Shown one piece after another: positions 52,729 through 64,000 of a DNA stretch of 64,000 nt. The stretch is from Cryptomeria japonica (taxonomy: Eukaryota > Streptophyta > Pinopsida > Cupressales > Cupressaceae). Position 1 is the first letter of the stretch. Each line of letters starts with the position of its first letter. The stretch lies in the NCBI RefSeq assembly GCF_030272615.1, contig NC_081410.1:111913433-111977432 (forward strand), written 5' to 3'. The notes beneath the pieces were generated by a model. That model saw only the letters and a program-made list of their open reading frames with translations, had not been told where the DNA came from and ran no database searches. A program made the translations under genes and the position numbers.

Positions 52729-55700
52729 GCACATTTGAAAATCAGCTTTCTTCCATCTCTTATGCCTTATCTCCATCATCTTCATCCTTCCTCAAATGGC
52801 AACTTTGTCATGCGCTTAATTAGGTCCGTCTGATTCAACCAAAAATCATTTTGATCCTAGTTGTCTGTCGAGTCTCGAGTTTATAATAAATTTAGACCTC
52901 ATTCTTCATTCAAATCATCTATTTTTAAGCATTGTCATTCTGTCAAAATAATTATCATCTAATTTTCATGCATTGTTACTTTATCGAATTGTTTATCCAT
53001 CATCTAGTTTTAATATTTTTATTTTGTTGAAATCATTTAATCTTAGAATCACATTTTCGAATATCCTTGATATCATCCTTGCTTTCATTCATATTTGCAC
53101 CTACACAATGAGAGCGACATCAAATTAGAGGATAAAGGAAGAACAATGGAGCCACATTAAAGGAATGGTGATATCAGTTATTTAGTTTTCATATTATTTG
53201 CATTTCATTTCAATGTCTCTATTGGTCAGATTAGGAAAATTTAACACAATCGTTAAGTAGTTAGTGATTCGCTTTGATTGTGCTTTGGTTTTCATGATTA
53301 ACCTGATTTTCTCGATCTACATCTAATGATGCACATTCAAAAATCAGCTTTCTTCCATCTCTTTTTCTTTATCTCCGTCATCTTCATCCTTCCATGAATG
53401 GCAGCTTTGTCATGTGCTTCATCAGGTCCGTCTGATAACCAAAAATCATTCTGATCCTAGTTGTCTGTCGAGTCTCAAGTTTTCTATAAATTGAGACCTC
53501 ATTCTTCATTCGAATCATCTAGTTTTAAGCATTGCCATTCTATCAAAATAATTATCATCTAACTTTCATGCATTGCTACTTTGTCGAATTGTTTAGCCAT
53601 CAAATCTAGTTTTAATACTTTAATTTTGTTGAAATCATTTAATCTTAGAATCGCATTTTCAAGTATCCTTGATATCATCCTTTCTTTAATTCATAGTTGC
53701 ACCTGCACAATGAGAGCAACATCAAATTAGAGGAGAAAGGAAGAACAATGGAGCCACATTGAAGGAATTGTGATATCAGTTATTTATTTTTCATATTATT
53801 TCCATTTCATTTCAATGTCTCTATTGGTCAAATTAAGATAATTTAGCATAATCGTTAAGTAGTTTGTGATTCGCTTTGATTGTGCTTTGGTTTTCACGAT
53901 TAACTTAATTTTCTCAATCTACATCTAGTGATGCACATTCAAAAATCAGCTTTCTTCCATCTCTTTTTCTTTATCTCCATCATCTTCATCCTTCCTCAAA
54001 TGACAGCTTTGTCGTGCGCTTAATCAGGTCCATCCGATCAACCAAAAATTATTCTAATCCTAGTCGCTCGTCAAGCCTCGATTTTTTTATAAATTGACAT
54101 CTCATTCTGCATTTGAATCATCTAGTTTTAAGCATTGTCATTTTGTTGAAATAATTATCATCTAACTTTCATGCATTGTTACTCCATTGAATTGTTTAGC
54201 CATCATCTAGTTTTAATATTTTCATTTTGTTGAAATCATTTAATCTTAGAATCGCATTTTTGAGTATCCTTGATATCATCCTTCCTTTCATTCATATTTG
54301 CACCTCCACAATAAGAGCGACATCAAATTAGAGGAGAAAGGAAGAATAATGGAGCCATGTTGAAGGAATGGTGATATTAGTTATTTAGTGTTCATATTAT
54401 TTGCATATCATTTTAATGTCTCTATTGGTCAAATTAGGATAATTTAACATATTCGCTAAGTAGTTTGTGATTCACATTTATTGTGCTATGGTTTTCATGA
54501 TTAACCTAATTTTCTAGGTCTATATCTGGTGATGCGCATTTGAAAATAAGCTTTCTTCCATCTATTTTGCTTTATCTCCATCATCTTCATCCTTACCTGA
54601 ATGGCAGCTTTGTCATGCATTTAAGCAGGTCCGTCTTATCAACCAAAAATCATTTTGATCCTAGTCATCTGTCAAGTCTCGAGTTTTCTATAAAATTAGA
54701 CCTCATTCTTCATTCGAATCATTTGGTTTTAAGCATTGTCATTCTATCAAAATAATTATTATCTAACTTTAATGCATTATTACTCTATCGAATTGTTTAG
54801 CCATCATCTAGTTTTAATATTTTCATTTTGTTGAAATTATTTAATCTTATAATCTCATTTTCGAGTATCATTGATATCATCCTTTATTTCATTCATCTTT
54901 GCACCTGCACAATGAGAGCGACATCAAATTAGAGTTGAAAGGAAGAACAATGGAGCCACGTTGAACAAATGGTGATATCAATTATTTAGTTTCTATATTA
55001 TTTGCATTTCATTTCAATGTCTCTATTAATAAGATTAAAATAATTTAACATAATCATTAAGTAGTTTGTGATTCACTTTGTTTGTGCTTTGGTTTTCATG
55101 ATTGCCCCAGTTTTCTCAATCTACATCCAGTGATGCACATTCAAAAATTAGCTTTCTTCCATCTCTTTTTCTTTATCGCCATCATCTTCATCCTTCCTCG
55201 AATGGCAGCTTTGTCATCCACTTAATTAGGTCCGTATGATCAACCAAAAATCATTCTGATCTTGGTCATCTATCAAGTCTTGAGTTTTTTTATAAATTGA
55301 GACCTTGTTCTTCATTTGAATCATCTAGTTTTAAGTGTTGTCATTCTGTTGTCATAATTATCATCTATCTTTCATGTATTGTTACTCCATCGAATTGTTT
55401 AACCATCATCTAGTTTTAATATTTTTATTTTATTGAAATCATTTAATTTGAGAAGATCACATTTTTGAGTATCCTTGATATCATCCTTCCTTTCATTCAT
55501 ATTTTCACCTGCACACTGAGAGTGACATCAAATTAGAGGAGAAAGGAAGAACAATGGAGCCATGTTGAAGGAATGGTGATATCAGTTATTTAGTTTTCAT
55601 ATTATTTGCATTTCATTTCAATGTTTCTATTGGTTAGATTAGGATAATTTAGCATAATTGTTAAGTAGTTTGTGATTCACTTTGGTTGTGATTTGGTCTT

Positions 55701-56927
55701 CATGATTAACCCAATTTTCTTGATATACATCTGGTAATGCACATTCAAAAATCAACTTTCTTCATCTCTTTTTCTTTATCTCTGTCATCTTCATCCTTCC
55801 TTGAATGGAAGCTTTGTCATCCGCTTAATCTAGTTTGTTTGATCAACCAAAAATCAGTCTGATCCTGGTCGTCCGTCGAGTCTCTAGTTTTCTATAAATT
55901 GAGACCTTGTTCTTCATTCAAATCATCTAGTTTTAAGCATTGGCATTCTATTGAAATAATTATCATCTAATTTTTAGGCTTTGTTACTCTGTCAAATTGT
56001 TTAGACATCATCTAGTTTTAATATTTTCATTTTGTTGAAATCGTTTCATCTTAGAATTGCATTTTTGAGTATCATTGATATCATCCTTGCTTTCATTCAT
56101 ATTTGCACCTACAAAATGAGAGCGACATCAAATTAGAGGAGAAAGGAAGAACAATGGAGCCAAGTTGAAGGAATGGTGATATTGGTTAATTAGTTTTCAT
56201 ATTATTTGTATTTCATTTTAATGTCTTTATTGGTCAGATTAAGATAATTTAGCATAATCATTAAGTAGTTTGTGATTCTCTTTGATTGTGTTTTGGTTTT
56301 CATGATTAACTTGATTTTCTCGATCTACATCTAGAGATGCACATTCAAAAATTATTTTTCTTCCATCTCATCTACTTTATCTCCATCATCTTCATCCTTC
56401 CTCGAATGGCTACTTTGGCATGTGCTTAATCAGGTCTGATCAACCAAAAATCATTATGATCTTGCTCGTCCGCAGAGTCTCAAATTTTCTATAAAATGAG
56501 ACCTTGTTCTTCATTTGAATCATCTAGTTTTAAGCATTGTCATTCTGTCAAAATAATTATCATCTAACTTTGATGCATTGTTACTTTGTCGCATTGTTTA
56601 GCCATCATCTAATTTTAATATTTTCATTTTGTTGAAATCGTGTAATCTTAGAATCATATTTTTGAGTATCCTTGATATCATCCTTGCTTTCATTCATATT
56701 TGCACTTGCACAATGCCAGTGACAACAAATTAGAGGAGAAGAGAAAAACAATGGAGCCACGTTAAAGGAATGGTGATATCAGTTATTTATTTCTCATATT
56801 ATTTGCATTTCATTTTAATGTCTCTATTGGTCAGATTAGGATAATTTAACATCATCGTTAAGTAGTTTGTGATTTGCTTTGATTGTGCTTTGGTTTTCAT
56901 GATTAAGCCAATTTTCCTGATCTACAA
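52729..56927 (+). repeat. Satellite: seven tandem ~602-bp units
   Basis: Units begin (GCACATT or GCGCATT) at 52729, 53331, 53933, 54534, 55135, 55739 and 56339, giving spacings of 602, 602, 601, 601, 604 and 600 bp. All share AGCTTTCTTCCATCTC-type, TTAGAGGAGAAAGGAAGA-type and TAAGTAGTTTGTGATTC-type blocks, with modest divergence. Every unit has a TATA-like box (TATAAATTGAGACC or close) about 145 bp in. The short ORFs in it (for example 54540-54755) are not genes. Confidence 0.92.
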
Positions 56928-56929
56928 TC

Positions 56930-57397
56930 CTTTTTTGAACGTTCAGCTTCTTCAAAGCCAAGTCCACTCATGTCTCTAATCTTTCTCTGAATTCATAACA
57001 ACATCTAATACTTCACTACCACCTTTAATTTTTAATTCATTATCAATATGTTCTTTTGTAGCTTTCAGTTCCTCCTTAATTTTGACAACTTCTTCAATAT
57101 TTTCTCATTATCTGGTCCTCTCATCAATATTTGATTCAAAATCATTGATAACCTTCTTTCATTTATCCAATAAGGTTCTTAAAAAAGAAACCTTCTCAAC
57201 TGCCTTCTTATGCTTCTCTACGCTATCATCCAGGTCTACCAAAGAAAATCTCAATTCACCTTCCATGTCAACTATACCATCCACATCATTTCATCCATTA
57301 AAATTCACTTCATCTATGTCAATCAATTATTCTTTAAACATAGTGTTCAAACTCCAATATCTACCTCGGCGGTTAAGCTAACTCTTCAGGAACCAAA
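56930..57397 (-). pseudogene. Element G ORF1 fragment (coiled coil)
   Basis: Read leftwards from the primer site it gives helical, charged sequence (MEGELRFSLVDLDDSVEKH, KKAVEKVSFLRTLLDK, IEEVVKIKEELKATKEH) with stops. Position and character match the coiled-coil start of ORF1 in E. The zinc-knuckle part is missing, apparently lost where the satellite block sits. Confidence 0.5.
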
Positions 57398-57410
57398 GCT
57401 TTGATATCAA
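57398..57410 (-). promoter_or_regulatory. Primer binding site of element G
   Basis: The minus strand reads TTGATATCAAAGC, a decayed initiator tRNA-Met site at the LTR edge. Confidence 0.65.
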
Positions 57411-57411
57411 T

Positions 57412-58631
57412 AGTTGAAATCTACTAGAAGCTAAGAGGGGGTGAATCAGCAATCACAAAACTTGATCATATAAAGTTATTTTAATCATTGCAATTATCCC
57501 AAATCAACTACATGAAAGTAAAAAACACAAACATCCAAAACACTCCTACAAGAACACTAAAATTTTTATGTGGAAATACCAAACTGGGAAAACCATGGTG
57601 AGATTCAACTCACAATATATAATAATTATTTTTACAATGAACAAGGCTTCTTTTCAATAAGAGCTTATTACTCCAGACTTGCAGAATGAGGTTCAAAACC
57701 TCAAGCAAGATATAAAATAGTACTTTCTCAATTGAAGATCACTTCTTCAAGGCAAGATACAAAACTGCTCTCATAATACAAAAGAAATAGTAGATTGAAC
57801 CATGTACAAATAGCATATGTTAGAATGTGGATAACAACTCAAAGTGAATACTCATCCGTCTACTCAATAACTCTATGAATCTTCATGAAAATTTTGTATC
57901 TACCACTTTATCTTGCATTTGACATTTATTCATATCACCATCCATCCATGTATCTATCACCATCTATCATAACCAATTCACTCAATACATATCAATTGGA
58001 TCTAAAATAAACTTTACCAGGTCGGCCAAAAGAATATGAAATATGTACATAGCGTCGACCCAAAAATACATCATTTGGAAGGTATGAGAAATGTGTGAGG
58101 GTTCACACCAAGTTGATACTCCTTCCAATTAGCATCAAAGACCTTTATGCACAACCGCTCGGCCAATATGCACAAACTGGTACAGTACTTGATCTAATAA
58201 ACACATATTATCTTATTTCAAACCTAAAGAAAATGGTTCACCCCAAAAGAACCACAACATATTGATCTATAACATAGTCATGATAAGGAAAGCAATCCAA
58301 ACATGATCACCAAAGAGATATCCAATACAAACATTCATTTTGGATCACAATAAGTTTCAATAGAGCAAACACAAAAGAGAATAGAAATATTTCGAGACCA
58401 CATAAGGGACACCGGAACTTACGAAAACACATTGAATCATTATCATACTTCCTTTCAACAGTGTAACATGAATCCACAATCAATTTTGTAATATAAAATC
58501 ATAAAGACAAACATCCAGTCCAATAACTAGATACATCATGTAGTAGCTAAACATATCTAGGTCACTTAGCAACAAAGGTTTGACACAAAGGTTTGATATC
58601 AATGGCAACAATGACATCCACATGTGAAACA
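57412..58631 (-). repeat. 5' LTR of element G
   Basis: It matches 48106-49227 over its length, with a ~98-bp extra segment near 58500-58600 that contains a short ACAAAGGTTTGA duplication. Confidence 0.85.
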
Positions 58632-60465
58632 TAGTTGTCAAATTATTCTTGAGATGGTACAAATGTCCTTAGGAACCTTGGGCTAGAATCCTTAATTTTA
58701 AGTGTTTGAGAGGAGCTTTTTATGAATATATTCCTTGGATGGATTTGTTAAGGAAAGGTTCGGTGGTTTGCAACACTATTAAGAATGGGACTTTAATTGT
58801 TAAGGAAGGTCTTTTTGGGATTATTAATAATGGTGACAAAGCTCTTTTTAGGAATAATTCTTGAGATATCCATCCCCCATTATTCTCTTTCTTCCCTTTT
58901 CTCCAACGCTTGAATGTTTTTTCTTTCTTTTTCTTTTTTCAATGTAGGGTGATCCAAAGTTAATTTTAAAAGTTTTATTGGTCTAGGGAATTCTTATGTA
59001 TATTATTGGAAGGAACCTAGTAGCTAGCTTAGAGTGGGAATGTTTGAAGCCCAGGCTACTCTTCCATTTTTTCAATCAAACTTAATGTTCCTTAGAGGGA
59101 ATGGATGTTCTTATGTGGGACTATGATCCTAAATGATATTACTCGATTGCTTTTGGTTATTAGTATTTGGATTATCGGGAAGGTGTGAGTAAATATTTTC
59201 CCTAGTGGGAAAAAATTGGATTCAACTGACCTAAATGTAATCCATTTATCTAATTATTATGTCACAAAAGATGCCTCACTTCTAGGTTAATATTAGAAAT
59301 AAAAGATCTAAGTGTGTCTTGTTTGGAATTATTTAAAAGAAAAATATTTTATTTTAGTGTCCCTTCTTCTTTGACATCTAGGGTTTATGGTGGAAGAGGT
59401 GGAATTTCCCTATTGTTCGTGCCACTTAGTTATCTAATTTTTGAGATAGCATAGGTTATCCTCTTGCACCCACTACTTTCCTAGTTTTTGTTTAGGATTT
59501 TGGCCCTATTTTCATTATTTCGTTGATCTAGTTAGAATAGACTCATAATATTTTTCAAGGACACCAAAGTCTCATCATGTAGGTTTGGTATAAGATCAAG
59601 AATTTATTCATATAAAATATTGAGACAAAATTATTATATGAAGAAAATATCTCCTCTTTGATTATCATATTTAAAGTTTTTTTGATATTTAACCCTCAAT
59701 AATTTTTTAGAATAAGTTTGGTCTTGGTTGAGGGATCCTAGGAAGATGAGTAGAATCGGTAAATGATCTCCTCATCCTCTTGGCTCCTTCAAAATTAATA
59801 TCAATGGATCCTCATAGGGAAACTCGTGTTATTGGCATCGATGGGGTTGGTTTGGATAGTGATGGTTTAGTTCACTTTTTTACTTTCATTATAGGTTGTG
59901 GTGCTAATAGGAAATGGAGGCCCAAGACATTCCCGTGGCAATCAATAAATCTTGTGATTTGGGATGGAAGAAATCTATCCATGAAATGGATTCTATGATC
60001 TTGGTTTTTCTTTTAATCAAGGGGAGGCTACAAGATTCTTCACAGAGATTGGATTCTCTTGTTGATAAAATTCTTTATATTAGTCCACATTATAATTTCA
60101 TTTCCTTTGTCCATATTTATAGAGAATGGAATGTTGTCATGAATGTCTTGTCCAAATGGGCATTTGAGGTTAATCACAACTAGAATGGCACTGATTGAGG
60201 GTTTGTACCTCCAAATAAATTTAGATAACTTCTTCAACTTATTCATAATGACCAAGATTAACTCTTCTTGCTTGAAGATATTGGGGAAATTCAGTTTTTT
60301 GGATCATGCACTCTTATAATCCTTAGAAATGGTAAAATTATAGAAAACCCCCTTGATTTTTTCCTAATTTCAGCTTTACTAATAACTATTGCTATCTTGA
60401 TATATTTGTGTTTTATTTTATTTTAGTCTTTTATAATATATTTTTTTATTTTGTCAAAAAAAAAA
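58632..60465 (+). pseudogene. LINE ORF2 C-terminus with RNase H and poly(A)
   Basis: It continues the LINE after G: WARILNFKCLRGAFYEYIPW and NTIKNGTLIVKEGLFGIINN correspond to the zf-RVT region of plant LINEs. Near 59800 a KINIDGSS motif starts an RNase H-like domain, and RLDSLVDKILYISPHYNFIS, HIYREWNVVMNVLSKWA is its C-terminus. Stops and frameshifts are many. It ends in A10 at 60456-60465, the expected LINE 3' tail. Confidence 0.8.
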
Positions 60466-61450
60466 TTATTGAGAAAGAAGTTGCATTCTCTTTGAAGGGA
60501 GGATGGTAGATATGTAATCGATCATTAAATGCCTTTAACATGTTGGTTTCCTATTTGAGCTCCATAAGAATGAAAATAGAGGAAGATCATTTTATTGCTC
60601 TACTATGTATTTTATGTCCAATTGTAAAACTAACAACTATTTGATTTCTTTTATCACGTGTAGCAATGCATGATCTTGAGGTTGAGCATATGGATGTGAA
60701 GAGAAAATACTTTATGGTGATTTTGAATGAATATATTTATGTTACAACTAGAGCACTATATTGAGAAAGGTCAAAAACATTTGGTTTGTAAGTTGAAGAA
60801 ATCTTTGTGTGGTCTTAATCACGTAGGATCCAGTGCTAAAAAAATTATTCCTATTGTGTTAAGTTTGATATTTTGAGATTCAATTCATATAATTGTATCT
60901 ACTACAAGTTAAGCAATGAAAAAATTCTCATTATCACATTGTATGTTGATAATATGTTATTTTTTGGTAATAGGATAAGTTTGATTCATGATTTGAAGTC
61001 TTGGATTTCAAAACAATTTTAAATGAAGGACTTAGGGGTAGTTGCGTACATATTAGGGATCCAGATATCACAAGAGATATACCTAACACAAAGCTATGGG
61101 TAGGCTAGAGTAAGTATCTAAGCTAAGTGTTAAATAGATTTAGCATGGTAGTTTGCAAATCATCTTGTGTTCCTATCATGATAGATAAAAGTTAGACATT
61201 GATAAATGTCCAAAATCTCTCAGTTAGGTGGATGATATTAGTAGAGTTCCTTATGTTGGTGTTATTGATAAATTGATTTATGATATTGTTTGTACAAGAC
61301 TAGACATTGTCTAGGTAGTGGCAGTCCTTGATTTATGAACTATCTTAGATGGGTATTACAGGATGCAAGGGAGACAGTATTTAGATATTTTTGAGGTATC
61401 TTTGAGTGTTCTCTATGTTATCATGGTTATCCTATAGAGACCTTGACTAG
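60466..61450 (+). pseudogene. Copia gag/RT remnant (outermost layer)
   Basis: Right after the LINE poly(A) the sequence is Copia gag (LRKKLHSL-like, then HLNAFNMLVSYLSSIRMKIE), closely resembling element B at 20650-20780. At about 60655 it jumps to RT (EHMDVK, then LYVDNMLFFG, an altered YVDD, and MKDLGVVAYILGIQISQEIY), so protease, integrase and part of RT are deleted. RNase H stops near 61450 (LCYHGYP). Stops occur throughout. The gag upstream of the LINE should lie left of the window. Confidence 0.75.
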
Positions 61451-61799
61451 TCTCTACAAAGCACAAAATATTGGTGCAAACAACTCAATGCACTCTCTCA
61501 ATCGGTCAATTAATCCCACATGGAGTAGCCTAATGTCCTAAGAAGAGGATCATTTAATTATCAACCAGGGATGTATATACTCAGATGATGCTAGCACTAT
61601 ATGTGCAACAAAGGAATATTAAGTTGTCTATCAATTGCATAAAGGGAACTACAAACTAATGCAATCATAAACAATATCTAATGAAAATTTTGTATGTATA
61701 ACAATGGTTACAAGTAACTTGGTAAGTTGAATCAATAGTGGCTATGGGTAGACAATGCAATGGCTTGGTTGCAAACTAGACTCTACTTTCAACTATGTT
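61451..61799. other. Non-coding, no feature recognised
   Basis: AT-rich sequence with no ORF or LTR end that I can support. It ends with the left copy of the 14-bp direct repeat. Confidence 0.4.
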
Positions 61800-62127
61800 C
61801 TGATTGATTAAAAAATAGGTTTTAAGGACCCGAAACCTTTACATCATAGAAAGAGAAAGAGCAGCAAAAGGATTAAAAGTCTGCATACATAACGACTGGC
61901 CAGAAGACCAGCGAACAGAAAGAACAACAAAGCAACAAAACAACAAAACACAGCAAAGAAACCGGGGAGAGGCTACTCAGCAATTTTCTTTAGCAGGTCC
62001 TCTGCCTTTATCACCAACTCATAATAGGTATCCCCGACAGCTTTCAGCTCTTCCAGATCCTTGTTCATTTTCTTTTCCTTCCTCTTGCTTCTGGTGCGGG
62101 TTCTGGGACCTTGAGCTTCCCCTGTAC
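61800..62127 (-). mobile_element. Short non-LTR insertion with 14-bp TSD
   Basis: A 328-bp insert lies between two perfect copies of CTTTCAACTATGTT (61786-61799 and 62128-62141). On the minus strand it starts with a short coding tail (EELKAVGDTYYELVIKAEDL, then LKKIAE and a stop). It continues as a 3' untranslated region ending GGTTTCGGGTCCTTAAAACC and a T/A-rich end. That matches the layout of a 5'-truncated plant LINE, although a clear poly(A) is lacking. It is more GC-rich than its surroundings and little decayed, so probably recent. Confidence 0.6.
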
Positions 62128-62141
62128 CTTTCAACTATGTT

Positions 62142-64000
62142 AATAGAATAGATAAACTGAATAAACCATAGTGATTCATCTAGAAAGGTAATAACAATCT
62201 AACTAAAGCTTTAAAAAAAGAAACTAATCTATAAGAGATAATTACACTACCTCGAGTGATCATTTCTTAAGGAGGTGTAACCTCAAATTACAAATGATCC
62301 TGTAATGGTGGTGATTTGGAATTAGGGTTTTAACAAATAAAACCACTAACTAACCAAATAAACCATACATTGAAAGAAGGGGGTAAATCCAATAGATATA
62401 GCCACAATCTGATTAGAAAAGGGGCTAAGAATATTGACCAGATTTACCAATTTTATGCGATGGGAGTCTCCTTCTTTCTTAGTTGAATTTGGAATGTAAT
62501 TGTGAAATTAGAGTAAAATGAGAGATAATTGAGGTAATTTGACAAAAATAGTGATCTATAGATGTCTCATGGAGCCACCAACTAATATTTGGACAAAATA
62601 AGATGTTTAGAACCTATTCTCAAAAGTTTGGCCTAATTTTTCGAGACTAGGTAGCACAGATCCACCATGTTCCTCTAAATTTTCCACTGTCAAAAGCTGA
62701 ACCTATTTGTCATTGTTGACACTACCAAAATTCTTGAGTACAACTCCTACACTTGTTTCATGCACATAGAAAGGAAGGAAAAGATGTTGGGGATAAGGGT
62801 TTGCCTAATTCAAATCACGGTTTACGAATTAACCTTGAATAAAATAATGCAAATAATGAAATAATTGTTAAGGAGATATACCTCAAATATAAAATTGTTG
62901 ATGATGATGCAATGCTCTTTGAATGTAATCAAAAATGTTCAATGTAATGGCATGAAAAACACATGGACATGAAAAACCCTAATTAAACACACATGCTTAC
63001 ATGAAGATTGGTGTAACTTTGCTCCACCATGCTTGGATGATGAATATGCGGCTTTGAATCTTTGAAAATGTTTGATGACAAATGCTTCATGGGTGCACAA
63101 ATATTAGGTATAGATAATGGATACCAAAATGAATTAATAGGATGTCTTTATATAGGTTCCCTTGGTAAATTACTGATTAGGCCGACTTCCAACAATCATG
63201 TGTACTCCTAGGGATCAAATGCTATCAGGGAGATATAGAACCCATCCCATTTTGAATTGGAGCCCATTTGAGAGGGACCAGGGCATTTTCGGGTCCCCTG
63301 GTCCTTCTATAAATAGGACCAAAATAAATAGCCAAGGGGATGGTATGCCATTATAAGACCCATCAAAGGGTGTTCATGGCATCAAATTTGGAGAATGAGG
63401 TCAAACTAGACCTGGAGAGGGGATGGGGATAGGACACGCCAAAGTGGGAGCACAAACATGAGGTGTAAATTGGATCAGTTACAATTTGTAACGCAACAAA
63501 TTCTTTGACTTATAATATTTCTAATCATCCACTTTATTTATATTGATCAATGCATAACATCAATAATAGTACTAAAATATTTAGGTGAAAATCTAATCTG
63601 GATTACATATGCGTGTGTTCAAGATGATCCTTGACTCAAGCAAAACAAGACTTATATAAATAGTTTGCAAGAGTGGATAAATTACTTTCTAATCCTACTA
63701 AGAATATTTGTCAATCCTCCCTAGTACTAAGGATGACTTATTCCAAAGAGAAATTTAAATAACAACTAACTTTAAGATGATTCACAATCCAAATTGGACC
63801 CTTTATTCAAAATTGTAATGGCAAGATAAGAATGTGCAAGAATTATTGATGTGGATTTATAAAACACAACTTCATCATCCACCGTATTTCTACAATCCTT
63901 TCCTGCATTTATTTAGCAAGACAAAGTCTTTACAACTTCATTACAGACATGTTCTAGTTGATAACCCTCTGACTTATTCCATGTGAGCAACATGGCACAA
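62142..64000. other. Non-coding region, possible LTR promoter
   Basis: No gene is recognised. A 9-bp hairpin (GGACCAGGG at 63275-63283 pairing with CCCTGGTCC at 63296-63304) sits immediately before CTATAAATAGG at 63307-63317. A core promoter of another LTR is possible, but no LTR ends or TSD could be found within the window. Confidence 0.35.

Larger units (their letters stand above)
48106..58631 (-). mobile_element. Non-autonomous LTR element G
   Basis: LTRs at 48106-49227 and 57412-58631, with the perfect TSD TAGTT (48101-48105, 58632-58636) splitting the LINE. The minus-strand primer site is TTGATATCAAAGC (57398-57410) and the polypurine tract is AAAGGGGGAGAT (49228). It encodes a coiled-coil ORF1 and an ORF2 homologous to E, and no pol. 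A satellite array and an LTR fragment lie between the two ORFs. The right LTR is ~98 bp longer owing to an insertion near 58500-58600. Confidence 0.85.

Noticed and set aside
52729-56927. Possible CRISPR-like or gene-family array
   Set aside because: Units of ~602 bp are contiguous with no short repeat/spacer pattern and no coding capacity; this is a tandem satellite.
62142-64000. Possible host gene at the right edge
   Set aside because: No ORF, splice-like structure or domain could be supported; only a hairpin and a TATA-like box are visible.

Overview
This window looks like intergenic chromatin from a seed plant with a large, repeat-packed genome. A gymnosperm is my best guess. That rests on the AT-rich, slowly decaying, deeply nested retroelements and the absence of any recognisable host gene; no marker gene proves it. 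I see no rRNA, tRNA, CRISPR array or bacterial-type gene. Essentially every coding signal belongs to a retrotransposon, and most are broken by stops and frameshifts.

The layout is a set of insertions within insertions, resolved by LTR pairs, 5-bp target-site duplications (TSDs), primer sites and interrupted reading frames. Outermost is a Copia gag/RT remnant (60466-61450). A LINE sits in it (45054-45507, 46659-48105, 58632-60465, ending in A10). The LINE is interrupted by Gypsy element D (25316-30738 and 44099-45053), a solo LTR (45508-46658, TSD ATTTT/ATCTT) and minus-strand element G (48106-58631, TSD TAGTT). D is interrupted by minus-strand element E (30739-44098, TSD GTGGT), which holds minus-strand Copia element F (35018-41065, TSD AAATT). 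The 5' LTR of D appears to be cut by Copia element B, which ends at 25315. The 5' LTR of B is cut twice: by minus-strand Copia C (LTR 9437-10783, the rest running off the left edge) and by Copia A (10890-19896, TSD TAGAG). A carries a solo LTR in gag (12914-14331, TSD AAAAG). The gag of C is split by a minus-strand LTR element (630-9225, TSD GTAGG/ATAGG).

A, B, C and F are Copia elements; A, B and F still show gag, protease, integrase, RT and RNase H. E and G have no pol. They carry a coiled-coil ORF1 (with zinc knuckles in E) and a homologous ORF2 of unknown function, under the same primer site, polypurine tract and LTR-end motifs as A and C. They look like a non-autonomous partner group carrying a conserved cargo gene. 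D is also non-autonomous: a repeat-built acidic protein, a retropepsin and a G-patch, with no RT or integrase. Inside G lies a seven-copy ~602-bp satellite whose every unit has a TATA-like box. The right end (61455-64000) is non-coding apart from a small insertion with a 14-bp TSD.
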